Below are positions 42,101 to 56,500 of a stretch of DNA of 64,000 nucleotides, piece by piece (the first letter of the stretch is position 1; every line of letters begins with the position of its first letter). Location of the stretch: assembly GCF_039555335.1 (NCBI RefSeq), contig NC_092635.1:69848058-69912057 (forward strand), written 5' to 3'. This DNA is from Amphiura filiformis (lineage: Eukaryota > Echinodermata > Ophiuroidea > Amphilepidida > Amphiuridae). The notes under the pieces are model-generated. The model was not told the DNA's origin. It worked only from the letters and a program-made list of their open reading frames with translations, and searched no databases. A program made the position numbers and the translations under genes.

Positions 42101-45100
42101 ACTTTTGTTGAGTGTTATCCATACTTACAATATCTTTATCTGTAGCGGACAGAACCAATCTCTGGCTGCTACTTGTCACAACATACACATCATGTGAAGA
42201 TATCACACCAGTGAATGAGGAAATCACAAATTCTGGACACTCATCATTTACATCAAGGATTTCAACAAACACAGTTGCAGTGGTAGACCTTCAAAAATAA
42301 AAAGATAGATACTTGATGTAAACTTTTACACATAATTCAAAATTTACATACAAAATAGAATTTACATACAAAATAGAATTTACACTAGCAATTAATTATG
42401 ATCGTCAGCTTTAAGTTCCTCTTCTCAACTCCTGGTATACCTCCTTACCTGATTGGATCCAGTCTTCTATCCTGGGCTTCTACTACCAATGTGTATAAGG
42501 CAACATCCTCTGCATTTATAGTATCATCTTTGACTGTGATTTCTCCGCTAATTTCATTGATTTCAAACTTGTCAATGCCACCATCTGAAGATGATCTTAT
42601 GCTATATACAATATCCTGAGTATTATCATAAGTTTCTGCTGAAACCTGCAGAGATATGAGAATATTACTCAATTACAAAGGGAGGATGAAAAGTGTCATT
42701 GTGTTGAATCTAACATTTGTAGTTGATAACTAATAACTGACACGGTACCAATACCCATCCATTTGCAGCGCAAATAATTTCAGAAAGTGTGAAGTTTCAA
42801 AGTGCAGTGTTAAAATCAAAAATTCAAAGTTTCTAAATATTTCCAAAATATAAGTTCGGTGATAGTCAAAATCTAAATGGAACAATTCTATTAAAACCAA
42901 TTTAGTAATTTTAAATTAAGGCCAACAGAAAAATCAAGGATGTATAAATTGTAATTACCGTGACAACTGATGTATCAACAGCACTTCCTTCATCAACTGA
43001 TGCAGTGTATTCTTCTTGGTCAAATGTTGGTGAAAGGTTTGTTGCATTTATGTTCACATTTGCAATACTAGTACAGAGTGGTTGAGTTGAGTCTGTTAGT
43101 GACACCTAAAATTATAATAGTACAAAGTCCATATCAATAAATATAAGATATTATCAACAAGATGATCGGCTGTGTAATGCATTGTAATTGTTGGTTTGTT
43201 CAAGTTACTCCAGATACAATTTCTGGTAGAAACCATTTCTGGGTTATTTGGTTTTTTTTTGGTAATTCTAGTGAAAATCTACTTACCATTTTCAGAATTT
43301 GTAAAATTCAAAATTGAGTTCAAAATTAAATTTTAAATTCAACATAAGTGAAAATTACAGAAATAAAAAGAACAGCAATGTTTACAAGTATAAAGATTTA
43401 CCTGTATGGTGTAAGTCATATCAGGGACTAATTTGGAAAAGTCTCCCACTTTAATGTAATAGTCTCTTGTACTTCCAGCAGAACTTGGTGCAGTTTCTAC
43501 AGTAAATCCAGCTCCTGAATTGTCTGTTACAGTTGTAGTTCCAATGAACATACCCTAAAAGAATAAAACAAAGTACGATATTTAAAAAAAAACCTAATAT
43601 TTTATAACGTCCACAATTGCACACCCATAATTTAATAACAATAACTTTTGTATGTTGTCCATACTTACAATATCTTTATCTGTAGCGGACAGAACCAATC
43701 TCTGGCTGTTACTTGTAACATACACATCATGTGAAGATATCACACCAGTGAATGCAGTATTCACAAATTCTGGACACTCATCATTTACATCAAGAATTTC
43801 AACAAACACAGTTGCCGTGGCAGACCTACAAAAACATATTGACACTTTGATGTAAACTTTTACATATTTAAAATTTACATAAAAAATAGAATTTACACTA
43901 ACAATTAATCATAATCATTAGCTTTGAGTAACTTTTCTCAATTACCCGTATAATTTCTTACCTGATTGGATCCAGTCTTCTATCCTGGGCTTGTACTACC
44001 AATGTGTATAAGGCAACATCCTCTGCATTTATAGTATCATCTTTGACTGTGATTTCTCCACTTGTTTCATTGATTTGAAACTTGTCAATGCCACCATCTG
44101 AAGATGATCTTATGCTATATACAATGTCCTGAGTATTATCATAAGTTTCCGCTGAAACCTGCAAATATATATTAAAATATAATTGGAACACAATTGCCAT
44201 TGTGCATATTATGGTGTATGCAAAGTAGGGAAGACCAATGCCCTTATTGGAGCACATATCGTTTCTAAAAGTGTTCTAAAATAAAATGTTAAGTTTCATT
44301 TATATTTTTAACCAAACTACACTTTGATCAGCTCATAATCGGCGGGCCTCATAGCATTGCGGATTAATATCCATATATTTTATTTTGAGAATTGTCTTGT
44401 GACATCTTGCCAGAAGTATCACAAATTATTCATTCAAGTCCGATACGTTGTCTATTTTCTTTAACAAGCACAATAAGAGACCAGACAGGTCAACTATGAC
44501 ACTTTTAACGTGGGTCTACTTTTCGGCGTAGTGATAAAAGCCTATCAATTCCCGCCGATTACGAGCTGATCAAACTGTAGTCTTAAAATTAAACTTTAAA
44601 TATTCGAAACAATTCCACAATCAAATTTTAATGATTGTCAAAATGTAAATGGAAAGAGTATTTTAAAACAATTTTATTACTTTTAAATTTAAATTAAGGT
44701 CAGCAGACAAATCAAGGATCTATCAATTGCAATTACCGTGACAACTGGTGTATCAACAGCGCTTCCTTCTTCTACTGATGCAGTGTATTCTTCTTGGTCA
44801 AACACTGGTGAAAGATTTGTTGCAGTTATGTCCACATTTGCAACACTAGTACAGATTGGTTGAGATGGGTCTGTTAGTGACACCTAATATTATAATAGTA
44901 CAAAGTCAATAAATATGAGATATGTTATCAACAAGATGAACTAAAATTTGTATAATGCATTGTAATATTGCTTTGTTCAAGTTACATCAAATAAAAATTC
45001 TGGTAGAAACCATTTACGTTTCTGGTAATTAGTTCTAATGATAATCCACTTACCATTTTCAGAATGTGTAAAATTCAAAATTAAGTTTGAAATTCTATTG

Positions 45101-48100
45101 TATAATAATCCAGTGAAAATTAAGGAAATAAAAAGAACAAAAACAGATATATGTATAAAGATTTACCTCTATGGTGTAAGTCATATCAGGGACTAATTTG
45201 GAAAAGTCTCCCACTTTGATGTAATAGTCTCTTGTACTTCCAGCAGAACTTGGTGCCGTTTCTACAGTAAATCCAGCTCCTGAATTGTCTGTTACAGCTG
45301 TACTGCCAAAGAACATACCCTACAAGAATAAACCAAAGAAAACATTGTGAAACCCCTAATATTTTGATAATTTGATAACAATAACCTTTGTTAGTTCACC
45401 ATACTTACAATATCTTTATCTGTAGCTGACAGAACCAATCTCTGGCTGCTACTTGTCACAACATACACATCATGTGAAGATATCACACCAGTGAAAGCGG
45501 AATTCACAAATTCTGGACACTCATCATTTACGTCAAGGATTTCAACAAACACAGTTGCAGTGGCAGACCTACAAAAACAAATTGATAGTTTGATATTAAC
45601 TTCCACAAATAATTCAAAATTTACAAAAAAAAATAGAATTTACACTAACAATTAATCATGATTATCAGGTTTTGGGTAACTTTTCTCAATTCCTGTATAA
45701 TTCCATACCTGATTGGATCCAGTCTTCTATCCTGGGCTTCTACTACCAATGTGTATAAGGCAACATCCTCTGCATTTATAGTATCATCTTTGACAGTGAT
45801 TTCTCCGCTTGTTTCATTGATTTCAAACTTGTCAATACCACCATCTGAAGATGATCTTATGCTATATACAATGTCCTGAGTATTATCATAAGTTTCCGCC
45901 GAAACCTGCAAATATATATTAAAATATAGTTAGGCACAATTGTCACTGTGCATATTATATGAAAAGTAGGAAGACCAATACCCTTATTGCAGCACATATC
46001 TTTTCAAAAAGCGTTTCTACAATAATGCATTAATTTTCATTTATATTTTCACCCAAACTTCAGTGTTAAAATTTAAATTTTAATATTCTAAACATTTTCA
46101 GAAGAAAATTCCAGTGATTGTCAAAATCTATATGGAAAGAGTCTTTTAAAACAATTTTAGTAGTTTTAAATTTAAATCAAAGTCAGCAGACAAATCTGGG
46201 ATGAATAAATTGTAATTACCGTGACAACTGGTGTATCAACAGCGCTTCCTTCTTCTACTGATGCAGTGTATTCTTCTTGGTCAAACACTGGTGAAAGATT
46301 TGTTGCAGTTATGTCCACATTTGCAACACTAGTACAGAGTGGTTGAGATGGGTCTGTTAGTGACACCTAATATTATAATAGTACAAAGTCAATAAATATG
46401 AGCTATGTTATAAACAAGATGAACTAAAATTTGTATAATGCATTGTAATATTGGTTTGTTCAAGTTACATCAAATATAAATGAAACCATTTACGTTTCTG
46501 GTTATTCTAATGATAATCCCCTTACCAATTTCAGAATTTGTAAAATTTAAAATTAAGTTTGAAATTCTAGTGTATCACAGTGAAAATTAAGGAAATATAA
46601 AGAACAAAAATGTTTACATGTGTAAAGGTTTACCTCTATGGTGTAAGTCATATCAGGGACTAATTTGGAAAAGTCTCCCACTTTGATGTAATAGTCTCTT
46701 GTACTTCCAGCAGAACTTGGTGCCGTTTCTACAGTAAATCCAGCTCCTGAATTGTCTGTTACAGCTGTAGTTCCAAAGAACAGACCCTACAAGAATAAAA
46801 CAAAGAAGAACAGTTTTAAAACCTAATATTTTATAATGTCCACAATTGCACATCCATAATTTAATAACAATAACTTTTGTTACTTGTCCATACTTACAAT
46901 ATCTTTATCTGTAGCTGACAGAACCAATCTCTGGCTGTTACTTGTCACAACATACACATCATGTGAAGATATCACACCAGTGAAAGCAGTATTCAAAAAT
47001 TCTGGACACTCATCATTTACATCAAGAATTTCAACAAACACAGTTGTCGTGGCAGACCTACAAAAACAAATTGACACTTTGATGTAAACTTTAACATATT
47101 TAAAATTTACATCAAAAATAGAATTTACACTAACAATTAATCATAATCATCAGCTTTGAGTAACTCTTCTCAATTCCCTGTATAATTCTTTACCTGATTG
47201 GATCCAGTCTTCTATCCTGGGCTTCTACTACCAATGTGTATAAGGCAACATCCTCTGCATTTATAGTATCATCTTTGACTGTGATTTCTCCGCTTATTTC
47301 ATCAATTTGAAACTTGTCAATGCCACCATCTGAAGATGATCTTATGCTATATACAATGTCTTGAGTATTATCATAAGTTTCTGCTGAAACCTGCAGAGAT
47401 ATGAGAATATTACTCAATTACAAAGTGTCATTGTGTTGAGTCTTAACATTTGTAGTTGATAACTGCCACTGTGACAATGCACATCTCATTTGCAGCGCAT
47501 ATCATTTCAGAAAGTGTGAAGTTTCAAAGTGCAGTGTTAAAATCAACAATTCAAAGTTTATAAATATTTCCAAAACATAAGTCCTGTGATAGTCAAAATC
47601 AAATTGGATGATTCTATCAAAACCAATTTCATAGTTTTAAATTGAAAGGTCAGCAAACAAATCAAGGATGGATAAGTTGTAATTACCGTGACAACTGGTG
47701 TATCAACAGGACATCCTTCTTCTACTGATGCAGTGTATTCTTCTTGGTCAAATGTTGGTGAAAGGTTTGTTGCATTTATGTTCACATTTGCAACACTAGT
47801 ACAGAGTGGTTGAGTTGAATCTGTTAGTGAGACCTAAAACCATAATACAAAGTCAATAAAATGGGATATAAAATTGTAATTAATATTGATTTGTTCAAGT
47901 TACTTCTTCAAAATTTCTGGTAGAAACCCTTTAATATGTTTCTGGTAATACCTTAACGTTTTCAGAATTTGTAAAATTCAAAATTGAGTTTGAAAATAAG
48001 TTTTAAGCGTAACATTGTAAAAGGCTTCTGTGAATATTAAGGAAATAGATGGAGCAAAAATGTTTACATGTGTAAAGGTTTACCTCTATGGTGTAAATCA

Positions 48101-50484
48101 TATCAGGGACTAATTTGGAAAAGTCTCCCACTTTAATGTAATAATCTCTTGTACTTCCAGCAGAACTTGGTGCCGTTTCTACAGTAAATCCAGCTCCTGA
48201 ATTGTCTGTTACAGCTGTACTGCCAAAGAACAGACCCTACAAGAATAAAACAAAGAAGAACAGTTTTAAAACCTAATATTTTATAATGTCCACAATTGCA
48301 CACTCATACTTTGATAACAATAACCTTTGTTAGTTCACCATACTTACAATATCTTTATCTATAGCTGACAGCACCAATCTATGGCTGTTACTTGTGACAT
48401 ACACATCATGTGAAGATATCACACCAGTGAAAGCAGTATTCAAAAATTCTGGACACTCATCATTTACATCAAGGATTTCAACAAACACAGTTGCTGTGGC
48501 AGACCTACGAAAACAAATTGATACTTTGATGTAAACTTATTCAAAATTTACATAAAAAAATAGAATTTACACTAACAATTAATCATCAGCTTTGAGTACC
48601 TCTTCTCAATGCCCTGTGTAATTCCTTACCTGATTGGATCCTGTCTTCTATCCTGGGCTTCTACTACCAATGTGTATAAGGCAACATCCTCTGCATTTAT
48701 AGTATCATCTTTGACAGTGATTTCTCCACTTGTTTCGTTGATTTCAAACTTGTTAATGCCACTATCTGAAGATGATCTTATGCTATATACAATGTCCTGA
48801 GTAATATCATAAGTTTCTGCTGAAACCTGCAAAGATATGAGAATATTACTCAATTACAACGGGAGAAGGACGCAAAGTTTCATTGTGTTGAATCTAACAT
48901 TTGTAGTTGAGCATAAATGCCACTGTACCGATACCTATATAATTTGCCGGGATAATTTGCAGTACATATCATTCAGAAAGTGTGGAGTTTCAAAGTGCAG
49001 TGTTAAAATCAAAATTTCAAAGTGAAGTGTTAAAATCAAAATTTCTAAATATTTCCAAAACATAAGTCCTGTGATAATCAAAATCTAAATGCAGCAATTC
49101 TATTAAAACACATTGAGTAGTTTTGAATTTAAAGGTCAGCAGACAAATCAAGGATGTGTAAATTGTAATTACCGTGACAACTGGTGTATCAAAAGCGCTT
49201 CCTTCTTCTACTGATGCAGTGTATTCTTCTTGGTCAAACACTGGTGAAAGATTTGTTGCAGTTATGTCCACATTTGCAACACTAGTACAGATTGGTTGAG
49301 ATGGGTCTGTTAGTGACACCTAATATTATAATAGTACAAAGTCAATAAATATGAGCTATGTTATAAACAAGATGAACTAAAAATTGTATAATACATTGTA
49401 ATATTGGTTTGTTCTGGTAGAAACCATTTACGTTTCTGGTTATTCTAATGATAATCCACTTACCATTTTCAGAATGTGTAAAATTCAAAATTAAGTTTGA
49501 AATTCTAGTGTATCATAATACAGTGAAAATTAAGGAAATATAAATAACAAAAATATTAACAAGTATAAAGATTTACCTGTATAGTGTAAGTCATATCAGG
49601 GACTAATTTGGAAAAGTCTCCCACTTTAATGTAATAGTCTCTTGTACTTCCAGCAGAACTTGGTGCAGTTTCTACAGTAAATCCAGCTCCTGAATTGTCT
49701 GTTACAGCTGTAGTTCCAATGAACATACCCTACAAGAAAAAACAAAGAATAACATTTTTAAACACCTAATATTTTATAATGTCCACAATTTCACACCCAT
49801 AATTTAATAAAAAATAACTTTTGTATGTTCTCCATACTTACAATATCTTTATCTGTAGCTGACAGAACCAATCTCTGGCTGCTACTTGTAACAACATACA
49901 CATCATGTGATGATATCACACCAGTGAAAGCGGAATTCACAAATTCTGGACACTCATCATTTACATCTAGGATTTCAACAAACACAGTTGCAGTGGCAGA
50001 CCTACAAAAACACATTGATAGTTTTATGTTAACTTCCACAAATAATTCAAAATTTACAGCAAAAAAAAAAAAAAAAGAATTTACACTAACAATTAATCGT
50101 GATTATCAGCTTTGAGTAACTTTTCTCAATTCTCTGTATAATTCCTTACCTGATTGGATCCAGTCTTCTATCCTGGGCTTCTACTACCAATGTGTATAAG
50201 GCAACATCCTCTGCATTTATAGTATCATCTTTGACTGTGATTTCTCCACTTGTTTCATCAATTTGAAACTTGTTAATGCCATTATCTGAAGATGATCTTA
50301 TGCTATATACAATGTCCTGTGTACCATCAAAGGTTGCTGCTGAAACCTGTAAAATATAGGACAGAGTACTTATAAAAAGGAAAAAAAACCTTTCATAAAT
50401 ATGCATACCTTTAAAGATCATATGGATTCTAATTATGTTCTTTTTAGTTAATGATGACCAAAATGAGAAACATAGCATCACCCT

Positions 50485-50525
<41 letters not shown>

Positions 50526-53500
50526 GAACACAATTGGCACTTGGCAGATTTTATGTTAAGTATGTAATATCAATTACAAGAGTGCATCAAAATATTACAA
50601 CAATATTTCAATGTATTCTTTTTATTATTTAAGAAACATTTAATTTCCCAACTTCAAAACATAATATGAGAAATACCAAAATAAGAATGTGAAATAAAAT
50701 ATTTTAATAGTTTAAAAGCAAATAATATATCAGATCACAGTGTATAGTGATGTTTAATTTCAAATTAAAATTTCTAAACAAAATAGTTGACAAATATGAT
50801 TTAATTTTCAAAATCATCTCACAAATAATTTGTTATTGATGATTTTAATTTCAATCAGCAGACAATTCAATGATGTACAAATTGTAATTACCGTGACAAC
50901 TGGTGTACCAACAGCACTTCCTTCATCAATTGATGCACTGTATTCTTTTTGGTCAAAGTTTGGTGAAAGATCTGCCGCAGTTATGTTAACATTTACATCA
51001 GAACTAGGACACAGTGGTTGATTTGAGTCTGCAATTGACACCTTAATGATAGAAGGAATATTTTAATATGATAAATAACTTGTAGGAAAGAGTATAGTCA
51101 GCTTCTCATAAAATTAAAGAGTTTATATCGTATATATATATATATATCAAAAATGAAGATGGCCTAAATATTTTTCATCTGGCTGTGTGAAATATGATGG
51201 GATACACAAATAATACATAATATATGCATGTGAAGGTCATAGGATGTGTTTCTGTGAGAATAATAATTAAGCAGAAAGGATAGTTCGGTTAAACTGACAA
51301 GTAACAAATTAAGAAAGCAAAAAAAATTAAAACCGGTGAGGATCGAACAAGACTTCCGGTCTAGAGCTTATCCAACTGCACCACTTTGAACTACAGCAGA
51401 CTGCTGATGAATGTTTACTAATTCTAATTATATTCCAGTTGAAATACATACACCCATTATGGAAGACATTACTTTAATCTTCCACACAAGGGGTGTAAAT
51501 TTCAAATGGAATCACTCATTCAGGTTAACTCCATTTGAAATTCACACCCCCTGTGTGGGAGATTAAGGTCAGGTCTTCTATAGGGGGTGTATGGATTTTA
51601 ATTGGAATAGCCCAATGATTTCATTCCCTTTCTCTAGCATCTGAGCAGCCTAATGCAATATATATCGAGGGATTGGTGCAAGAACCCCTATCCGCAAATT
51701 TGACAATTTCTGTATTCTATATTGCATAGGTCTTTTAAAAGATAGGACACACGGCAGCTACAGCAGATGGGGCCTTCTTGCACTTATCGCTTTGATATAT
51801 GAAATGAAGAATATGGTCTAAGGGGCTTTTGCTTTTGTTTGTTTTATTTCTTTAACCTGGGACACTCAATCAGTTGAAAACACAATTAATCATCTGTTCT
51901 TCCTTGAAGCCCAGGGAAATGTGGTCAAACAGTGTGGGCCAGACACAATATATATGATGATCAGAAATTTGAGTTGCATACAATATATGCGAGGATCGCA
52001 AGTAACAGGTGTGGGTTCGAAAGAATAAAAAATATACAACAAGGAATAGTTGCGTTGGAAGAAGGGGCTATCGTTCCCCCTTTGAAATCAACTTCTAAGC
52101 GACATCTCTAGATCAGAAACAATGGGTAGAAAGCAATAAACTATGGTAGACTAGAATTATGCGGTTCGTAAATAAGGTAGCCCTCACACAAAGATGTGTA
52201 AATAACAAAGGTTGTAAATACAAATAATATGCAATATGCAAGTAAGCTCATTATTATACAATTAACAGGACACAAAACTATACAGCACATCAGGACACCA
52301 TATACTATCACAATACCAAGTTTGAAGTTGATTTGTTATTGTGTTTAAGCTGCAGAGTGGATTAATGAAAATGTAGACAAAATATGCAAATAAGGTAATT
52401 AATATTCATAAATATGAAAATAACATGACACAAAACTATACAGCACATCAGGCCACCATATCCTATCACCATACCAAGGTTGAAGTTAATCGGTTATTGT
52501 GTTGGAGCTGCACAGTGGATTAATCAATTCTGCTCGGACAGCCAAATAAACAAAGAACCGGAACCAGGCAACCATTTCTACGATAACATATGCCCCACAT
52601 ATATGTGGGGCCAAAATTCAAATGATATCCCAAGGGGTCAACAAGGGTCAAATTTCATACAACAGGGTTCAAATTTCAAAACCATCAGATTTTGTCAAAA
52701 ACCACACCAAACCTTTCCTCTGGTCATAACGATTCAGAAAAAGTATAGTTTGACCTATCTGCGGCACACTGTTTATAGTTTAACGTATCTGCGGCACATC
52801 ATTTGAACGCCGTTGTATGAAATTTGATCCCTGTTGACCCCTAGCGACATTATTTGAATTTTTTAACATCTATAGGTAATCATTTTCTAAGCAATTTTTC
52901 TGATCTGCAGATGTTGATTAGAAGTTGATTTCTGAGGGTGCACGATAGCCCTTTATTCCAACTAGAAATCGCCCTTCTATTCTCTATGTAATACTGTAAA
53001 AGTAGAAATTTTCGCGAGGATTTTATTTTCGCGAATTTCGCGAGTGGACATAAAATCGCGAAAATAAAAACTCGCGAAAATAACCTTTTGCATTACGTGT
53101 CTATTGTATCAATATCAAAAACGCGAAATTTAATTCTCGCGCAATTGACAAAATCTTCGAAATCGCGAAAATATCTTCTCGCGAAAATATTGACTTTTAC
53201 AGTACATAATATATGCATTGTTCTTTAAAACCAAATAATAATTTATACAACACATGCAGGCACACACCGACATCGCCTGGCTAATAATTATTTGGTGCAG
53301 CAGAGACATTAAAATGAATAAACGGGATCGATACACGTGAATTGCTATGCACGATTTTGATATCAGACGAAAATCTTCGGATACTGGGTTAGAAAATGAT
53401 GAATATCTCCCGTAAATGAATTTTTCTCAAGAAACCAGATGTGGGAAAATACGTGTTGAACAGATAATATAGTCGTTAGCGTGCGCTTTGAAAATTGGCT

Positions 53501-56500
53501 GTGCGCTTTGAACTCAAAATTTGACCAAAACTCTCAATTTTATATTGCGTTGGTCCTGTAGGCCTATGGACTACAGCACGCAGCAGGCTATAGCAGCACT
53601 CACTCAAGTGGAGACAGTATAATTATTAACCATTGGCCGCAATGTCGTATACAAGCTTGCTCACACAGCGAGAAATCAATTACCCCGTCTATTGTCATAG
53701 CCTTAGTCAGGTCACTTCGCTAATAATATGCATCTCATAAGGTCCGAATAAAATAGCCATGTGTGGCTGTGGATTCAACCTACCATGGTGATTTCTACTA
53801 TGAAGATATCGGGGCGATGTCACTGTGAGGCATTTACATGCTTTGCACTTGCTGGCCAAACAACTTTGCTTTTGCTTTTGGCAGCCAATTTTTTTTCTTT
53901 TCGCAAAACAAATAAAATCGCTATCATGCAAGACTACTGATCTACATGTACTACACTAAACACTACGCCTATGGTCAAGCAAGCAAGGGTATTTAAGGTT
54001 TATGTAAAAAACTTGATTGTAAAATGGTCATTTAATATAAAAATAAATTAGATTCCATGTATACTCACATCTACTCCCAGTTGTTTCTCTCTCAAGCTTC
54101 AAACAGCGATGTGGGATTCCACAAGTTTGAAACCACCAAAGAAAATTGTTCAGCACATTTGCACATTTTGACTGTGTCAAATTCTTTTTGCAACATTGTT
54201 CTAAATATTTGTTAACATATGTTAATACTTACACTTGCACCGAGTATTAACATAATATGAAGTGGACTGACCAGTCAGTAGTTTTGTCTGTTTTATCAAA
54301 ATTTACAGTTTCTTCCCAAATTAAACTGGTAGAAACAGGAAAGTCAATATTTCAGCTGGCCAGCCTCACTTCAGCTAACATAAAGCATGATAAGAATGAC
54401 ATTGAAAGCACAACACCTTGTGAAAAAAAAGCAATTTGTTGGTTTGATTTTGCATTTGCTGAATAAAGGTCGACACAACCTTTGGAAAGTGATGAAATAT
54501 GATTTGATCTAAAAACTACAGAGGTATTTAATATCGACAAAATATTTAAGTTCCATATTTTCAATATTTCATATTTAGAAAGTGGTATACATGGTTTCTC
54601 TGACATAACTGGTTTAAGTTTATCTGTTAATTTCACAAATGAATGGCCAACATTATCAAGCTTTTTGGTAATTAAATGACACAGATATTTGCACATGATC
54701 ATGTCAAATGTTTTGAACTCTTGAAATTCAGGACAAGAAAATGGTCAGGTTCCAAGGCATATTCAGGATTTGAAAATTGTAAAATTACAGCTGAGAGGCT
54801 TTATTGCAGTCTTACATCACTGATAATTTACTGCATTTTGCAATGATTGAAGGCAACTTTTCTGTTTGACTCACATGGAAAAAGGTGGTAACATACAAAG
54901 ACATTAGAACAATGTTACTTTCTTGCCATAGGTTAACTGTACACACTGGAAAATACTTTGGTAAAAGAAAGTATCCTCCCACCTAACATAGGCTGAGTTT
55001 ACAGGTGCTAGCCATGCCTCAGAAGAACTCTAACTTTTGATGCCACATTGACCCTACTTTTGCATTGAGGTGCAATAGCATTTGAAAATGGAAGTATAAC
55101 ATGCAATAGAATACTTATCAATTGGTAAGTTTTAGCGGGTTTGCCGTCGGACAAATTTAGAACTGTCAAGCTTGCGTCAGGAGTAGCTTTGACTTTTTCA
55201 AGACAAAGTACCTAAGAATGAGACATTTAGGCCGCCCCTTGCCTACTGGTGGCTCTGGAAAAGGGCCCTTGTCAACAGAGAACAAGCAGACCTTGCCTAT
55301 CTGCAAATACTTATCATTGGAATTTTACACCCCCATTTTGAATGTATTACAACAGGCAAATTTTGGAGTCTGATTTAATACAGCTTAGTTCATGGTTTGG
55401 CAAATCTGCAACCTTCTTATTTTCAGAATTTTAAGGAGGCATTTCTGAAAGAGTTGTATGATGATGCATCATGTAATTGTGCATAAAATGATAACAAGCC
55501 ATGCTGACATATTGGATGAGAATGACCAATTGACCTGTTTGGAAAACCGCATAATTCTTTGCGGTTAGACCTGAGACATTGTCAAACATTGTGATAAGCA
55601 CATTGTTACTGCGCACATCACAGTTTTTAACTGCCCAGTAACAATGTTCATCAAATAAGGACATCTCTGGTCTAACCACAAAGGATTATGGGATTTACCA
55701 AAAGGGTCAATTCACAAACGGCACAAAGCAACAGCAAGCATAGCACAAGTAGTGAGAATTGACATGCACACACTTGCAACAAACTATACATTTCCTATTT
55801 TTAAAAAATGTTTTGAAATAAATGGCAGATGGATAATCTATACAATGTACGCAATAAAATCTGAAAATAATGACAGTTGCTTCTATGAAAGACTGCATGG
55901 AATGCTAGTAAAGCTAAGCTATGCCATGCTATAAATCTACCAGCAAGATAAAACAGCTTTTGCATTCAAAGAACAAATCAATTACTTGGAGCGCAATCAG
56001 GCTAACTGCACTAGCTGCCTGTAGGCCTGTGCACAAAATGGTTACCTTTATTGAACCTTAGTAGTTTAACCCTTTTGTGCACCAAGCTGCCTATGTAGTT
56101 GATCTTATTGTGCTCCAGGCAGTCAAAATTACATTTATAAGCAAGAATGTATTTTTTAAACTCAAAACTTTCAAATCACAGTACTGCACTGTTCTCAACT
56201 ACTGTATTCAAAATAATTAGTGCTCCTGGGGCTTAACGAAAGCCATTTCAAGAAGGCACTTATAATGTTCTGAAAGTCAATGTGGTCAAAGTTAAAATCA
56301 CAGGGCGAGTTAAAAGTAATTGTAAACGAATGTTACAGCCAGTGATATTCAATGTAAAGACGGGTTTCCTCTGTAATTAAGTGAACAGTTTTGTACCCAA
56401 TGCAATTAAAAGCTCAAAGGGGGCATTTATACAGATTCTTTATGCAGTAATACGTTCCAACTTTTCAAATTGCGGCAAATTTTATCCAATCATTATTTCT

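Noticed and set aside
42398-42619. Plus-strand open frames opposite class A and B exons, repeated along the array
   Set aside because: They are antisense shadows of conserved exons. They recur only because the exons recur.
36106-51041. Regularly spaced repeats resembling a CRISPR array at large scale
   Set aside because: The repeat units are whole exons with introns in a eukaryotic gene. The spacing is about 1.5 kb, and there are no short direct repeats with unique spacers or cas genes.
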